A DNA stretch of 64,000 bases from positions 1-64,000 of the forward strand of contig NZ_WYDS01000019.1 in assembly GCF_009914765.1 (NCBI RefSeq), in the 5' to 3' direction. The position numbers and the translations under genes were made by a program. The DNA is from Halodesulfovibrio sp. MK-HDV (GTDB taxonomy: Bacteria; Desulfobacterota; Desulfovibrionia; Desulfovibrionales; Desulfovibrionaceae). A model generated the notes under the pieces. It saw nothing but the letters and a program-made list of their open reading frames with translations. It was not told the DNA's origin and searched no databases. Of the stretch, positions 1 to 7,938 are shown in pieces; position 1 is the first letter of the stretch, and each line of letters begins with the position of its first letter.

Positions 1-272
1 GGAATTTGCGGGACAGACGGAATACTACAACTTTGCGCGGTGGCAGAGTGATAGTCTCGTCGGTCTGCGGGTTGCGGCCCTTACGAGCTTTTTTTGTCGT
101 AAGCTTCAAGTTTTCCGAATCCGCTGATGAGAAGTGCGTGATCTTTTTTGATCGCGCTCTTCATGATATCTAACAGGGATTCTACGAGGTTTTTAACTTC
201 TGCGCGGTTCCTGTCAGTTTTTTCGTAGATAGAATCTACTATGTCAGCTTTTGTAAGGGTTTTCCCTTCCAT
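1..272 (-). CDS. HU/IHF-family DNA-binding protein, frameshifted and cut by the window edge
   Basis: Bends DNA as a dimer; the N-terminal part (LTKADIVDSIYEK, then SGFGKLEAYDKK) reads like an IHF-alpha/HU subunit. The ATG at 270-272 has a good GGGAGG Shine-Dalgarno. After about 60 residues the frame stops because of a run of seven A (89-95 on the plus strand). With six A the protein continues as ARKGRNPQTDETITLPPRKV and on to the window edge, which is the expected IHF/HU arm. So this is one gene with a one-base insertion, not a 63-residue protein. Either a base-calling error or a real homopolymer mutation could explain it; two more A7 frameshifts occur in infB in this window. The 3' end lies outside. 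Confidence 0.8.
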
Positions 273-304
273 GTTATCCTCCCATTTTCGTGGGGTAACG
301 GCTC

Positions 305-721
305 TTATATGTGCTGCCGAATGCTGGTGGCTAAATGCTGTGCCTCTTTAATAGAGTCGTATGCTACCTGTGGCCAATGCTTCAGGCCATCATCACTGAA
401 GCGGGGTATCAGGTGCCAGTGAGCGTGAAAAACAAGCTGACCGGCATCTGGATGGTTGTTCATGAATATATTCAACCCTGTTGCCCCCGTAGTGGCAAGT
501 ATAGCTTTGCCAACAACCTGTTGTGCTTTGATGATGGCAGGGGCAAGTTCAGCTGGAATATCAAAGATATTCGCATAATGCTGCTTAGGGATAATAAGCG
601 TGTGGCCTTTGCTTACCGGACCAATGTCTAGAAAAGCCAATACGTTGTCATCTGAGTAAAGTTCCGCGCAGGGAATCTCACCGTTGATGATCTTGCAAAA
701 AATACAATCTTGAGTACTCAT
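305..721 (-). CDS. HIT-family nucleotide hydrolase/transferase
   Basis: A 138-residue histidine-triad protein. The catalytic triad is visible as HAHWHLIP near residues 100-107, matching HxHxHxx, and the N-terminal CIFCKIINGEIP block is typical of the HINT/Hit branch that hydrolyses AMP-linked substrates (adenosine phosphoramidates in well-studied members). The length is normal for the family. The ATG at 719-721 has no clear Shine-Dalgarno. It diverges from the radical SAM gene across about 280 bp. The substrate in this organism cannot be told from sequence. Confidence 0.9.
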   Translation of the reverse strand: MSTQDCIFCKIINGEIPCAELYSDDNVLAFLDIGPVSKGHTLIIPKQHYANIFDIPAELAPAIIKAQQVVGKAILATTGATGLNIFMNNHPDAGQLVFHAHWHLIPRFSDDGLKHWPQVAYDSIKEAQHLATSIRQHI

Positions 722-1001
722 AGTGCTGTAATGATTTTTTGTTACATTGTTCTGGTAATCGTCTGGATGATTTTATCTTTTCCAGTCATGTGCCGCGCTG
801 TGTATATACTCAATGTCCATGAGCAATCAAGTTTTTTTACGTAATTTTATATGTTTACACTGTTGACGTGTAAATAGTCGGTTATTTTATGGGAAATTAC
901 CCCAGAACCTGCGGGCGTTTCGTCCATTTCTCAATCTTATATATTTTTTTCTTAAAGAAAAAAACTAAAAAAATTAATACATAAAGGTGGTTACGTTCGG
1001 A

Positions 1002-2012
1002 ATGATTTTTTCTCACCCAGAACCAGTAAGCCGCAAGACACGGATTCTGCCTGTTTTCATGCCTTTTGCCGGATGCAGAACTCGGTGTGTGTATTGTTCA
1101 CAAACGGTTCAGACTGGAACAGCTGAATCACAATTGGAAAATATTTACACGTTGTTGCAGCAGACTCTTGCAAGCGCGGAAGACGGTGCCGGGTACGAGG
1201 TTGCATTCTATGGCGGAACATTTACTGCAATTCCATTTGAATGGCAGGAACGTCTGGTTTCCCTTGCTGGACAATATATTGCGTCCGGAAAGGTTACAGG
1301 TGTTCGCTGTTCAACCCGTCCTGATGCTGTTGATTCAGAACGTTTATCGCAACTACGAAATTTAGGTCTTAAAACTGTCGAGCTAGGCGTACAAACCTAT
1401 AATAACACAGTTTTAACCAATAGCAAGCGTGGGTATACGGAAGAGGTGATAGTAAGTGCTTGCAATATCGTTAAAAAAAGTTCTCTGAATCTCGGAATTC
1501 AGCTGCTTCCCGGTCTTCCGGGAATGGATAAAAAAATATTTCAGACCGATATAGAAAAGACATGTGCCTTGGCTCCGGCAGTTGTTCGTCTCTATCCATG
1601 TCTTGTCTTTGAAAATACTGTTTTGGCTCGCTGGTATGCTCGTGGTGAGTTTGCGCCATGGGGATTAGATGAAACAGTTGAGGCTCTGGGAATGGGGGTA
1701 CTAAAGCTTTGGCAGCATGGTATCCGTGTTATCCGAATAGGAGTTGCTCAGGAAGACGGGCTGACTGACAGCCTCATTGCAGGACCTTTTCATCCGGCTA
1801 TGGGGAATATGGTGCGGAGTGAAGCGTTGCGATGTTTGCTTGTTGAAAAAATGGAACAGCTTAATAAGCCGTTCTCACGACTTATTTTGCCAAAGCGTTA
1901 TCAGGGTGAGCTTTGGGGGTACAAAGGGTCGCATAGAGAGTTTTGGAGTCAGCAAGGTATGTCTCCAGAAAATGCTCTGGGTTGGAAACTTCCTGTTTTT
2001 CAAATGGATTAG
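1002..2012 (+). CDS. Elp3-like radical SAM protein
   Basis: A 336-residue radical SAM enzyme. The [4Fe-4S] motif CRTRCVYC (CxxxCxxC) lies about 25 residues from the start, followed by FYGGTFTAIP and a conserved VELGVQTYNN block, the arrangement seen in the Elp3/COG1243 and HemN-like radical SAM groups. There is no acetyltransferase domain, so it is a stand-alone radical SAM half. I chose ATG 1002 because AAAGGTGG at 983-990 is positioned for it; an in-frame GTG at 987 overlaps that ribosome site and is unlikely. Such proteins are often annotated as coproporphyrinogen oxidase-like, but I see nothing that fixes the substrate. Confidence 0.8.
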   Translation: MIFSHPEPVSRKTRILPVFMPFAGCRTRCVYCSQTVQTGTAESQLENIYTLLQQTLASAEDGAGYEVAFYGGTFTAIPFEWQERLVSLAGQYIASGKVTGVRCSTRPDAVDSERLSQLRNLGLKTVELGVQTYNNTVLTNSKRGYTEEVIVSACNIVKKSSLNLGIQLLPGLPGMDKKIFQTDIEKTCALAPAVVRLYPCLVFENTVLARWYARGEFAPWGLDETVEALGMGVLKLWQHGIRVIRIGVAQEDGLTDSLIAGPFHPAMGNMVRSEALRCLLVEKMEQLNKPFSRLILPKRYQGELWGYKGSHREFWSQQGMSPENALGWKLPVFQMD

Positions 2013-2115
2013 TTTTATATAGCTAGCTTTGAAAGTTGCTGGTTTGAATTGTGGACGAATATCTTGAATGGTTAATCCGTATATTGCTCTTGGGTGGTGT
2101 GCGGATTTTTTGCAT

Positions 2116-2146
2116 AAAAAAAGCCGGAGGATTAAATCCTCCGGCT
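2116..2146 (-). terminator. Intrinsic terminator of the porin gene
   Basis: A perfect 9-bp GC-rich stem (GCCGGAGGA / TCCTCCGGC) with a TTTAA loop on the minus strand is followed by a run of T. It sits about 50 bp past the porin stop. Confidence 0.9.
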
Positions 2147-2193
2147 GGAACTGCGTTGTTTGCGCGGCTATGCGCTGACCACAGGGATGCGAA

Positions 2194-3528
2194 CTAGTAA
2201 GAGTACTGGAAACCTAAAGCTGCTTTGAATACAGCTTCTTCGCCGGAAACAGATTTGTAATCCGGATTCAGGTAACCGAGTTCTACGATAGCTGCGAGGT
2301 TTTCGTACATCTGCCAGTTAGTATCAATGTTGAATTCCCAAGCTCTGTCTTCGTCAGTTGGGAAGGTGTCAACTACAGCAGTGCTAGAGTAATCAGATGT
2401 ACCCTGCATCCATGCAACTTTAAAGTCATGAGTTACGTTCTCAATGAAGGTAACTTCAGTAATGCCGAGAACAACACCCATGGTGCCGATACCGGAAAGA
2501 GTAAATGCGTTATCTGTGGTGTCAAAGAAGCCACCGTCAGTACCGAGGTTGGTCAGAGCAAGACCACCAGCGGAGATTTCTGGCAAGTAGTTACCATCGC
2601 CTGTTTCGCTGTCATCATCACCGGATGCATACCAGAGGTCGATAGTAGGAGTGTAGTTTTCCATTTTGTAGTCAGCGTGGAGGAGTGCGTAGAAGCCACT
2701 CTGGTCACGGCTGTTAACATTGGTTAAACCAGCAGGCATGTCGGAACCGTTAGACTGACCCCAAACGAAATCAAAAGCTAAATTGAGGCGTTCCCAACAA
2801 GCTGACTGAGCAGAAACACCGAGCCACCATACGTCACGATCGTCTGTAGCTAAAGGAATGCCTAAAGGAATTCCTGAGTTAACGTCTGCGTTACGTCCGA
2901 TTGTAGCGTAAGCAATGTAAGGTACAACAGTAACTGGTTCGAAGTTCAAACCACCGATGATGGTGAATACGTCGTACTTTGTTTTGCTAGTAGGTGTTGC
3001 AGGAGTGTAGTTTTCAGTATCTGCTGCACGAGCCCATGCTGCTACAACGTTGAAACGATCTGAGAAAGCGTAGTTAGCAACTACAGCTGCTACGTCGTCA
3101 TCGAGAACGGGGTTGTTGTTAGCGAGGCCAGGAAATGCGAGACCCTGAAGACCCATACGAAGTGAAAGGGAAGTATGAGGCATCTGGAAATCGAGGTAGA
3201 GACGTTTAGTTTCTACGTTTACACCGTCGGTGCCGATAGCACCACCGCTTCCGCGGCCGAAGGTGTCTGTATCACCCCAACGGATGGTACCAACTTCAAG
3301 GTAGTAAACACCTTTCAGTGATTCGTTAGCGATGATGTCAATTTTGGTACGCAGACGCTGAATGGCAGTAAAGTAGTCGCCATTGCTAGCTTCGCGTGGA
3401 TTTGGGTTGTCCAGCCACTCGAAAGCCATGTCGAGAGTACCGGAAGCCTTAAATTCGGTAGCTGAACTTGAAACTACGGCACCAAATACCATAGTACAAG
3501 CGAGCATCAGGATAATAATGCGTTTCAT
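2194..3528 (-). CDS. Outer-membrane homotrimeric porin, Desulfovibrio type
   Basis: A 444-residue precursor with a clear signal peptide: positive start MKR, hydrophobic core, small residues SSSA before TEFKASG. The mature part is rich in alternating aromatic/polar strands (YYLEVGTIRWGDT, LYLDFQMPHTSLSLRMG) and ends in an aromatic residue (FQYSY), as outer-membrane beta barrels do. It resembles the abundant porins of Desulfovibrio that pass small solutes. The start is the ATG at 3528, with AAGGA nine bases upstream; the open frame runs 41 codons further but those lack a ribosome site. A strong terminator follows. The 5' untranslated region carries a direct repeat (3564-3599). Confidence 0.88.
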   Translation of the reverse strand: MKRIIILMLACTMVFGAVVSSSATEFKASGTLDMAFEWLDNPNPREASNGDYFTAIQRLRTKIDIIANESLKGVYYLEVGTIRWGDTDTFGRGSGGAIGTDGVNVETKRLYLDFQMPHTSLSLRMGLQGLAFPGLANNNPVLDDDVAAVVANYAFSDRFNVVAAWARAADTENYTPATPTSKTKYDVFTIIGGLNFEPVTVVPYIAYATIGRNADVNSGIPLGIPLATDDRDVWWLGVSAQSACWERLNLAFDFVWGQSNGSDMPAGLTNVNSRDQSGFYALLHADYKMENYTPTIDLWYASGDDDSETGDGNYLPEISAGGLALTNLGTDGGFFDTTDNAFTLSGIGTMGVVLGITEVTFIENVTHDFKVAWMQGTSDYSSTAVVDTFPTDEDRAWEFNIDTNWQMYENLAAIVELGYLNPDYKSVSGEEAVFKAALGFQYSY

Positions 3529-3957
3529 GTGTGAAAATCCTTCTTTCTTTAAAACTGCTACAAAGATTATGGTCAGTAATCTTTTGAGATTGTGGTCAAT
3601 AATCCCAACACAGGTCTGAAGATGTTGTAGCGTAAAATATGGAATGCGCACAAGTTTTTTCTCATTATTTTAAGTAATTATAATAGGTCTCTAATGTCTC
3701 GACCCTGATTTGACGCGGTTTTTAGCAAGTAAAAAAAATTAAACGGGGCTAGATTTGCAGTGCTGAATGAGTGAACAGTGGTGGAAAGAGGGCGCTAAAA
3801 TAAAGTCAATTTAATTAGGTAGTTATGATGTATTTAAATGAAAAGAATATAAAAAAATAAAAAAAAAGACTTGCGGGTAAATTTGAAATTACGTAGAAGC
3901 TTTTTCGCTTGAGAGAAACAGCTTTTAGCAAATGCTTATTGCATTGAAAGAAAGAGG
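3529..3957. other. Intergenic region between the porin and the first tRNA cluster
   Basis: AT-rich region with no gene. On the porin side it holds two copies of AGATTrTGGTCAr (3564-3576 and 3587-3599), 23 bp apart on the plus strand, possibly an operator in the porin leader. Long A/T tracts lie at 3720-3880. Confidence 0.5.
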
Positions 3958-3986
3958 TTGACTCATCAAGTTGGATTCACTAATTA
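3958..3986 (+). promoter_or_regulatory. Sigma70-type promoter of the first tRNA cluster
   Basis: TTGACT, 17 bp, TAATTA, with the -10 ending 15 bp before the first tRNA-Val. The cluster at 5221 has a matching TTGACA-N17-TAAAAC box. Confidence 0.7.
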
Positions 3987-4001
3987 GTGTTTCCTTATAG
4001 T

Positions 4002-4077
4002 GGGCGGTTAGCTCAGTTGGGAGAGCATCGGCCTTACAAGCCGAGGGTCACAAGTTCGAGCCTTGTACCGCCCACCA
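4002..4077 (+). tRNA. tRNA-Val (anticodon TAC), copy 1
   Basis: A complete 76-nt cloverleaf. The acceptor arm GGGCGGT pairs with ACCGCCC, the anticodon loop is CTTACAA, the T-arm has GTTCGAG, and the 3' CCA is encoded. Four identical copies lie in the window (4002, 5221, 5580, 6634). Confidence 0.97.
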
Positions 4078-4085
4078 TATAATGC

Positions 4086-4162
<77 letters not shown>

Positions 4163-4171
4163 TGAAATTTT

Positions 4172-4203
4172 AGCGCTTAAGCGAAAGCTTAAGCGCTTTT
4201 TTC
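4172..4203 (+). terminator. Terminator of tRNA cluster 1
   Basis: A perfect 11-bp stem (AGCGCTTAAGC / GCTTAAGCGCT) closed by a GAAA tetraloop and followed by T6. Confidence 0.9.
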
Positions 4204-4391
4204 TATTTCTAGCCCTTAGTTGGCGCTTCAATGTGCTTTCTTTCAAAAGTTCTCTAGAGAACACATGAAGGCAGTCCTCCTTTTCATTGCCTGATCTTCT
4301 ATCAGATGAAACAATTCTTCATTCGACTGCTTGCTTCACCTTTCCTTCCTTACTACATAAGAATCCAACAACGATATTTATTGGAGTGTGT

Positions 4392-5021
4392 ATGCTTTCC
4401 CTTACTTTTGTTTACGAAGACACCAAGCTTGTGGTGGTAAATAAGCCCAGCGGGTTGCTTTCTGTGCCGGGAAAAGGGGAAGAAAATCAAGATTCCGTGG
4501 AAACACGAATTCGTGAGCGTTATCCGCACTGCACTAAAATCCCAACTGTTCATCGGCTTGATATGGACACTTCCGGGTTGCTTGTGCTGGCTTTGACAAA
4601 GCGTACAAAGCGTGAGCTGTCTGAGCAGTTTCAAAATAGAGAAGTAAGCAAGCGATATATAGCCCTCATTGAAGGGCAGCTTGAAGAAGAAGGCGGTACG
4701 ATATCTTTGCCGCTGAGGATGGATTTAGCCAACCGGCCTTATAGTGTTGTTGATCTCGAAAATGGAAAGCAGGCTTTGACAGAGTGGCGCAATCTTGGTG
4801 TTGAAGGTGTGTATACTCGTGTAGAATTTATTTTGCATACAGGCAGAACACATCAATTGCGTCTACATGCTCTTCATGGCTTGGGTTTTCCTATTGTGGG
4901 CGACCGGCTCTATGGAAATGGTACTCAGGCAGGGCAGATGAAGCTACATGCAGCGTACCTGCGTTTTGTGCATCCTAAGACACAAGAAGTGTTAGAGTTT
5001 ATTTCAGAGCCAGATTTTTAA
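4392..5021 (+). CDS. RluA-family RNA pseudouridine synthase
   Basis: Converts uridine to pseudouridine in rRNA or tRNA. The 209-residue protein has the catalytic motif HRLDMDTSGLLV (Asp near residue 58), an early VVNKPSGLLSVPG strand and the RTHQLRLH motif near residue 160, so it is a minimal catalytic domain without an S4 domain. I chose ATG 4392 because GGAG sits five bases upstream; the frame's first 35 codons have no ribosome site. It lies between two tRNA clusters. It is a paralogue of the synthase at 15100, sharing the GLLSVPGKG block. Whether it acts on 23S rRNA or tRNA cannot be decided here. Confidence 0.88.
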   Translation: MLSLTFVYEDTKLVVVNKPSGLLSVPGKGEENQDSVETRIRERYPHCTKIPTVHRLDMDTSGLLVLALTKRTKRELSEQFQNREVSKRYIALIEGQLEEEGGTISLPLRMDLANRPYSVVDLENGKQALTEWRNLGVEGVYTRVEFILHTGRTHQLRLHALHGLGFPIVGDRLYGNGTQAGQMKLHAAYLRFVHPKTQEVLEFISEPDF

Positions 5022-5056
5022 GGGCAAGCTTACGTTGCGTGATTCTTTTCTGTAAT

Positions 5057-5079
5057 TGCTTGGCAAAGCAGCTTTTTTT
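5057..5079 (+). terminator. Weak terminator candidate after the pseudouridine synthase
   Basis: A 5-bp stem TGCTT/AAGCA followed by GCTTTTTTT. Short stem, so uncertain. Confidence 0.4.
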
Positions 5080-5176
5080 ATCTGTTGAGAGCCTGTTTGA
5101 TTGTAGAAAAACACGAAGCGTGCGGGGCTTGCGAAAGAATAGAGAATAAAAAAAGTACTTTTTTCAAGCTTTCTTG

Positions 5177-5205
5177 TTGACACCTGAGCGGGTTTTCCCT
5201 AAAAC
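5177..5205 (+). promoter_or_regulatory. Sigma70-type promoter of tRNA cluster 2
   Basis: TTGACA, 17 bp, TAAAAC, ending 15 bp before the tRNA-Val at 5221: the same geometry as the promoter at 3958. Confidence 0.75.
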
Positions 5206-5220
5206 GTGTCCTCGTTGAAT

Positions 5221-5296
5221 GGGCGGTTAGCTCAGTTGGGAGAGCATCGGCCTTACAAGCCGAGGGTCACAAGTTCGAGCCTTGTACCGCCCACCA
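5221..5296 (+). tRNA. tRNA-Val (anticodon TAC), copy 2
   Basis: Identical to the copy at 4002; first gene of a four-gene cluster ordered Val-Asp-Asp-Val. Confidence 0.97.
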
Positions 5297-5310
5297 TTCG
5301 ATAACGAAGC

Positions 5311-5387
<77 letters not shown>

Positions 5388-5451
5388 CTTGAAAGCAAGA
5401 GGCGAAAGCTTCATACAATTGAATATATATTTTTTCTCGTAAGAGAAATGC

Positions 5452-5528
<77 letters not shown>

Positions 5529-5579
5529 CTTTTTAGTAAAGCGGACTATATATAGTCTTGTTTTACGACCGAAAATTTC

Positions 5580-5655
5580 GGGCGGTTAGCTCAGTTGGGA
5601 GAGCATCGGCCTTACAAGCCGAGGGTCACAAGTTCGAGCCTTGTACCGCCCACCA
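5580..5655 (+). tRNA. tRNA-Val (anticodon TAC), copy 3
   Basis: Identical to the copy at 4002; last gene of cluster 2. Confidence 0.97.
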
Positions 5656-5660
5656 TTTTT

Positions 5661-5692
5661 AAGGACTGGATTTTTATCCAGTCCTTTTTTTT
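5661..5692 (+). terminator. Terminator of tRNA cluster 2
   Basis: Stem AAGGACTGGA / TCCAGTCCTT followed by T8, five bases after the tRNA. Confidence 0.92.
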
Positions 5693-5993
5693 GTCCAATT
5701 TATGTTTGCAACGGATTTATGTTTACAGTTGCTCGATAAGAAAATGATTTGGCTCATTGACGATACGTATAGCCATGGCGTTTTTATTGTCGATAAACAG
5801 TAGGCTACGTATGTTTCTTATAGAGAAATCCGTTGAAGTAATGTTTCTTCCATATTATGTAGTACGATAGAGTTATGCTGAACACTCTGTCACAGGAATA
5901 CACTCGAGTTTACTTTTGCGAAGGCTTAATGCACTTCGCTTTTTAACTTACTGTATTTTTTATTATATTTTTGAATTTTTGGAGAATAATCGA
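5693..5993. other. Intergenic region upstream of ridA
   Basis: About 300 bp, AT-rich, with no gene or clear repeat. It must carry the ridA promoter, but I could not place a convincing -35/-10 pair. Confidence 0.4.
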
Positions 5994-6368
5994 ATGGCAA
6001 CCGTAATTACAAGCGATAAAGCACCAGCTGCTGCAGGTCCATACTCACACGCAATCAAAGCTGCAGGTCTTGTCTTCACTGCCGGTCAGCTCGCTATTGA
6101 TCCTGAAACAGGAAAAGTAGCTGGAGATGCTGAAACGCAGGCTCGCCAGACTCTTACAAATATTAAGCATGTTCTGGAAGCCGCAGGCACTTCATTGGAT
6201 AGAGTCATTAAAGTTACTGTGTTTGCAACTAAGTTGGAATACTTTGCAGACCTTGCAAAAGTGTACACAGACTTCTTTAACGAGCCGTTCCCTGCACGCA
6301 GTGGAATGGAAGTTTCCCGTCTTCCAATGGATTCCATGTTTGAGATCGAAGTTATCGCTGAGAAGTAA
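5994..6368 (+). CDS. ridA: RidA family enamine/imine deaminase
   Basis: Hydrolyses reactive enamine/imine intermediates (for example 2-aminoacrylate) formed by PLP enzymes. At 124 residues it has the usual length. Visible marks are AAGPYSHAIKA at the N-terminus, VFTAGQLAIDPETG, the TDFFNEPFPARSGMEVSRLP block with the conserved Arg, and the C-terminal EIEVIAEK. Start ATG 5994 has GGAG nine bases upstream; a longer frame begins at 5916 without a ribosome site. It is monocistronic with its own terminator, between two tRNA clusters. Confidence 0.93.
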   Translation: MATVITSDKAPAAAGPYSHAIKAAGLVFTAGQLAIDPETGKVAGDAETQARQTLTNIKHVLEAAGTSLDRVIKVTVFATKLEYFADLAKVYTDFFNEPFPARSGMEVSRLPMDSMFEIEVIAEK

Positions 6369-6426
6369 GTTAGTTTGTGTGCATGTTGGTTCAGAATAGT
6401 TTTTGAATCAGCCAGAGTTATATGTA

Positions 6427-6459
6427 AACGGCAGTGACGAAAGTTGCTGTCGTTTTTTT
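6427..6459 (+). terminator. Terminator of ridA
   Basis: A 12-bp stem (AACGGCAGTGAC with GTTGCTGTCGTT, including G-U pairs), GAAA loop, then T7. Confidence 0.85.
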
Positions 6460-6594
6460 GTTATGAGCCTACGGAAATCGAGAGTGTTGCGGGTGGATAT
6501 TGTGAAGGTGCAGCCATTATATAATGTTCAGGCTCAAAAGACTTTAGTAGGTACTGTAGTTCGGAGAAAAAGTGCATAGAAGTTCGAATTTCTG

Positions 6595-6623
6595 TTGACT
6601 TCGGAGGGCTGTGCATATAGAAA
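6595..6623 (+). promoter_or_regulatory. Possible promoter of tRNA cluster 3
   Basis: TTGACT followed 15-17 bp later by TATAGA/TAGAAA, just before the tRNA-Val at 6634. The -10 is less clear than in the other two clusters. Confidence 0.5.
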
Positions 6624-6633
6624 CTTCTCCATC

Positions 6634-6709
6634 GGGCGGTTAGCTCAGTTGGGAGAGCATCGGCCTTACAAGCCGAGGGTCACAAGTTCGAGCCTTGTAC
6701 CGCCCACCA
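6634..6709 (+). tRNA. tRNA-Val (anticodon TAC), copy 4
   Basis: Identical to the copy at 4002. Confidence 0.97.
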
Positions 6710-6716
6710 TTTTTGC

Positions 6717-6793
<77 letters not shown>

Positions 6794-6802
6794 CGCAAAT
6801 TT

Positions 6803-6834
6803 AGTCCTCATACGTAAGTATGAGGACTTTTTTT
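6803..6834 (+). terminator. Terminator of tRNA cluster 3
   Basis: An 11-bp perfect stem (AGTCCTCATAC / GTATGAGGACT) with a GTAA loop and T7. Confidence 0.92.
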
Positions 6835-6932
6835 ATGTCCAAATTTTATCTCTTACGACTGAACCACTACCTCTGTCAGTTGTGACGCTTTCATATTGTC
6901 CTTTCTTCATCTGGTTAATTTTGCACGCAGAT

Positions 6933-6972
6933 AAAGCCCTCTGGGATGACATCCATCATCCCAGAGGGCTTT
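6933..6972. repeat. Perfect 17-bp inverted repeat (hairpin)
   Basis: AAAGCCCTCTGGGATGA and its exact complement, separated by six bases. No T-run follows on either strand beyond the TTT in the stem, so it is a weak terminator or processing hairpin. It lies alone between tRNA cluster 3 and the flavoprotein gene (gap 6835-7116). Confidence 0.7.
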
Positions 6973-7116
6973 GTTAGTCTTTATTAACAGATAATAGTCC
7001 TAAAAGGTGATATTAAATAGTATGCAACTATTTAGGATTATATATGAAATTGTTTGCGATGTGCATTGGTTAACCCAATTTTGCCCTAGCAAACAGAAAA
7101 TGGTTCGGAGAATAAT

Positions 7117-7698
7117 ATGAAAAAAGTAGTAAGCATTCTCGGAAGTCCACGAATCAAAGGATCAAGCAGCCGGATTGCGGCTTCTTTTACAGAAGAGGCA
7201 AAACGTTTGGGTGCCGATATTGAGATTTTTCCTTTGAACAGTATGAAGTACCGCGGCTGTCAGGGATGTGAGGCGTGCCACACTAAGCTTGATCATTGTG
7301 CATTTGAAGATGACGGAAAAAAAGCTTTAGATTCCATGCGTACCGCTGATGTTGTGGTGTTTGCCAGTCCAGTTTACATGGGCGACACCTCAGGTCAGTT
7401 TAAATTGCTTATGGATCGTACGTGGTCGCATGTGGCGGTCGATTATTCCAAGGATTATCCTTTTGTGAATCGCATTCCTGAGGGGAAAGTTGCCGTGCTC
7501 ATTTTAAGTCAGGCAAGTGATGAAAATACACATCTTGATGTTGTTGAAAGGTATACAGAAACATTAGCAATGCTTGGGTTTGACGTAAAAGTGCTTCGGG
7601 CAACCGGGCAGTCGATGGAAGTTGAGAACGATGTCTCAGTAATAGAAGCTGAAGCCTCTGCACTTGCCAGAATGTTGTGTGAGGCAAGCAACGGTTAG
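7117..7698 (+). CDS. Flavodoxin-fold NADPH-dependent FMN reductase / iron-sulfur flavoprotein-like
   Basis: A 193-residue flavoprotein. The FMN phosphate loop is SILGSPRIKGSSSR at the N-terminus. A cysteine cluster GCQGCEACHTKLDHC (near residues 48-62) and the ASPVYMGDTSGQFKLLMDR block follow. This matches the NADPH-dependent FMN reductase/iron-sulfur flavoprotein family of anaerobes, in which the Cys motif may bind a [4Fe-4S] cluster. CGGAG lies upstream of ATG 7117. It is monocistronic. Likely a redox or oxygen-defence protein, but its partner is unknown. Confidence 0.85.
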   Translation: MKKVVSILGSPRIKGSSSRIAASFTEEAKRLGADIEIFPLNSMKYRGCQGCEACHTKLDHCAFEDDGKKALDSMRTADVVVFASPVYMGDTSGQFKLLMDRTWSHVAVDYSKDYPFVNRIPEGKVAVLILSQASDENTHLDVVERYTETLAMLGFDVKVLRATGQSMEVENDVSVIEAEASALARMLCEASNG

Positions 7699-7938
7699 TT
7701 TGAAAATTTGTTTTGCAACGTGTGCAGGGTACCTATTGAGATCGTGCTTGGTGCAACATTTGTCATGTATTTAGGAGTGTTTTATTGTTGAATTACTAAA
7801 ATCGCTATTGCTTTAGGAATAGTTACTGTTGTAAGAATCCTGATTCTTTAGCAGCAGATTCGTTATCTGAGGATGGAGCAGCTTTACTGGCTTCATCTGA
7901 ATCTGTTGAAAAACTATTCTTAGCTGAGTGAGCGTTAT

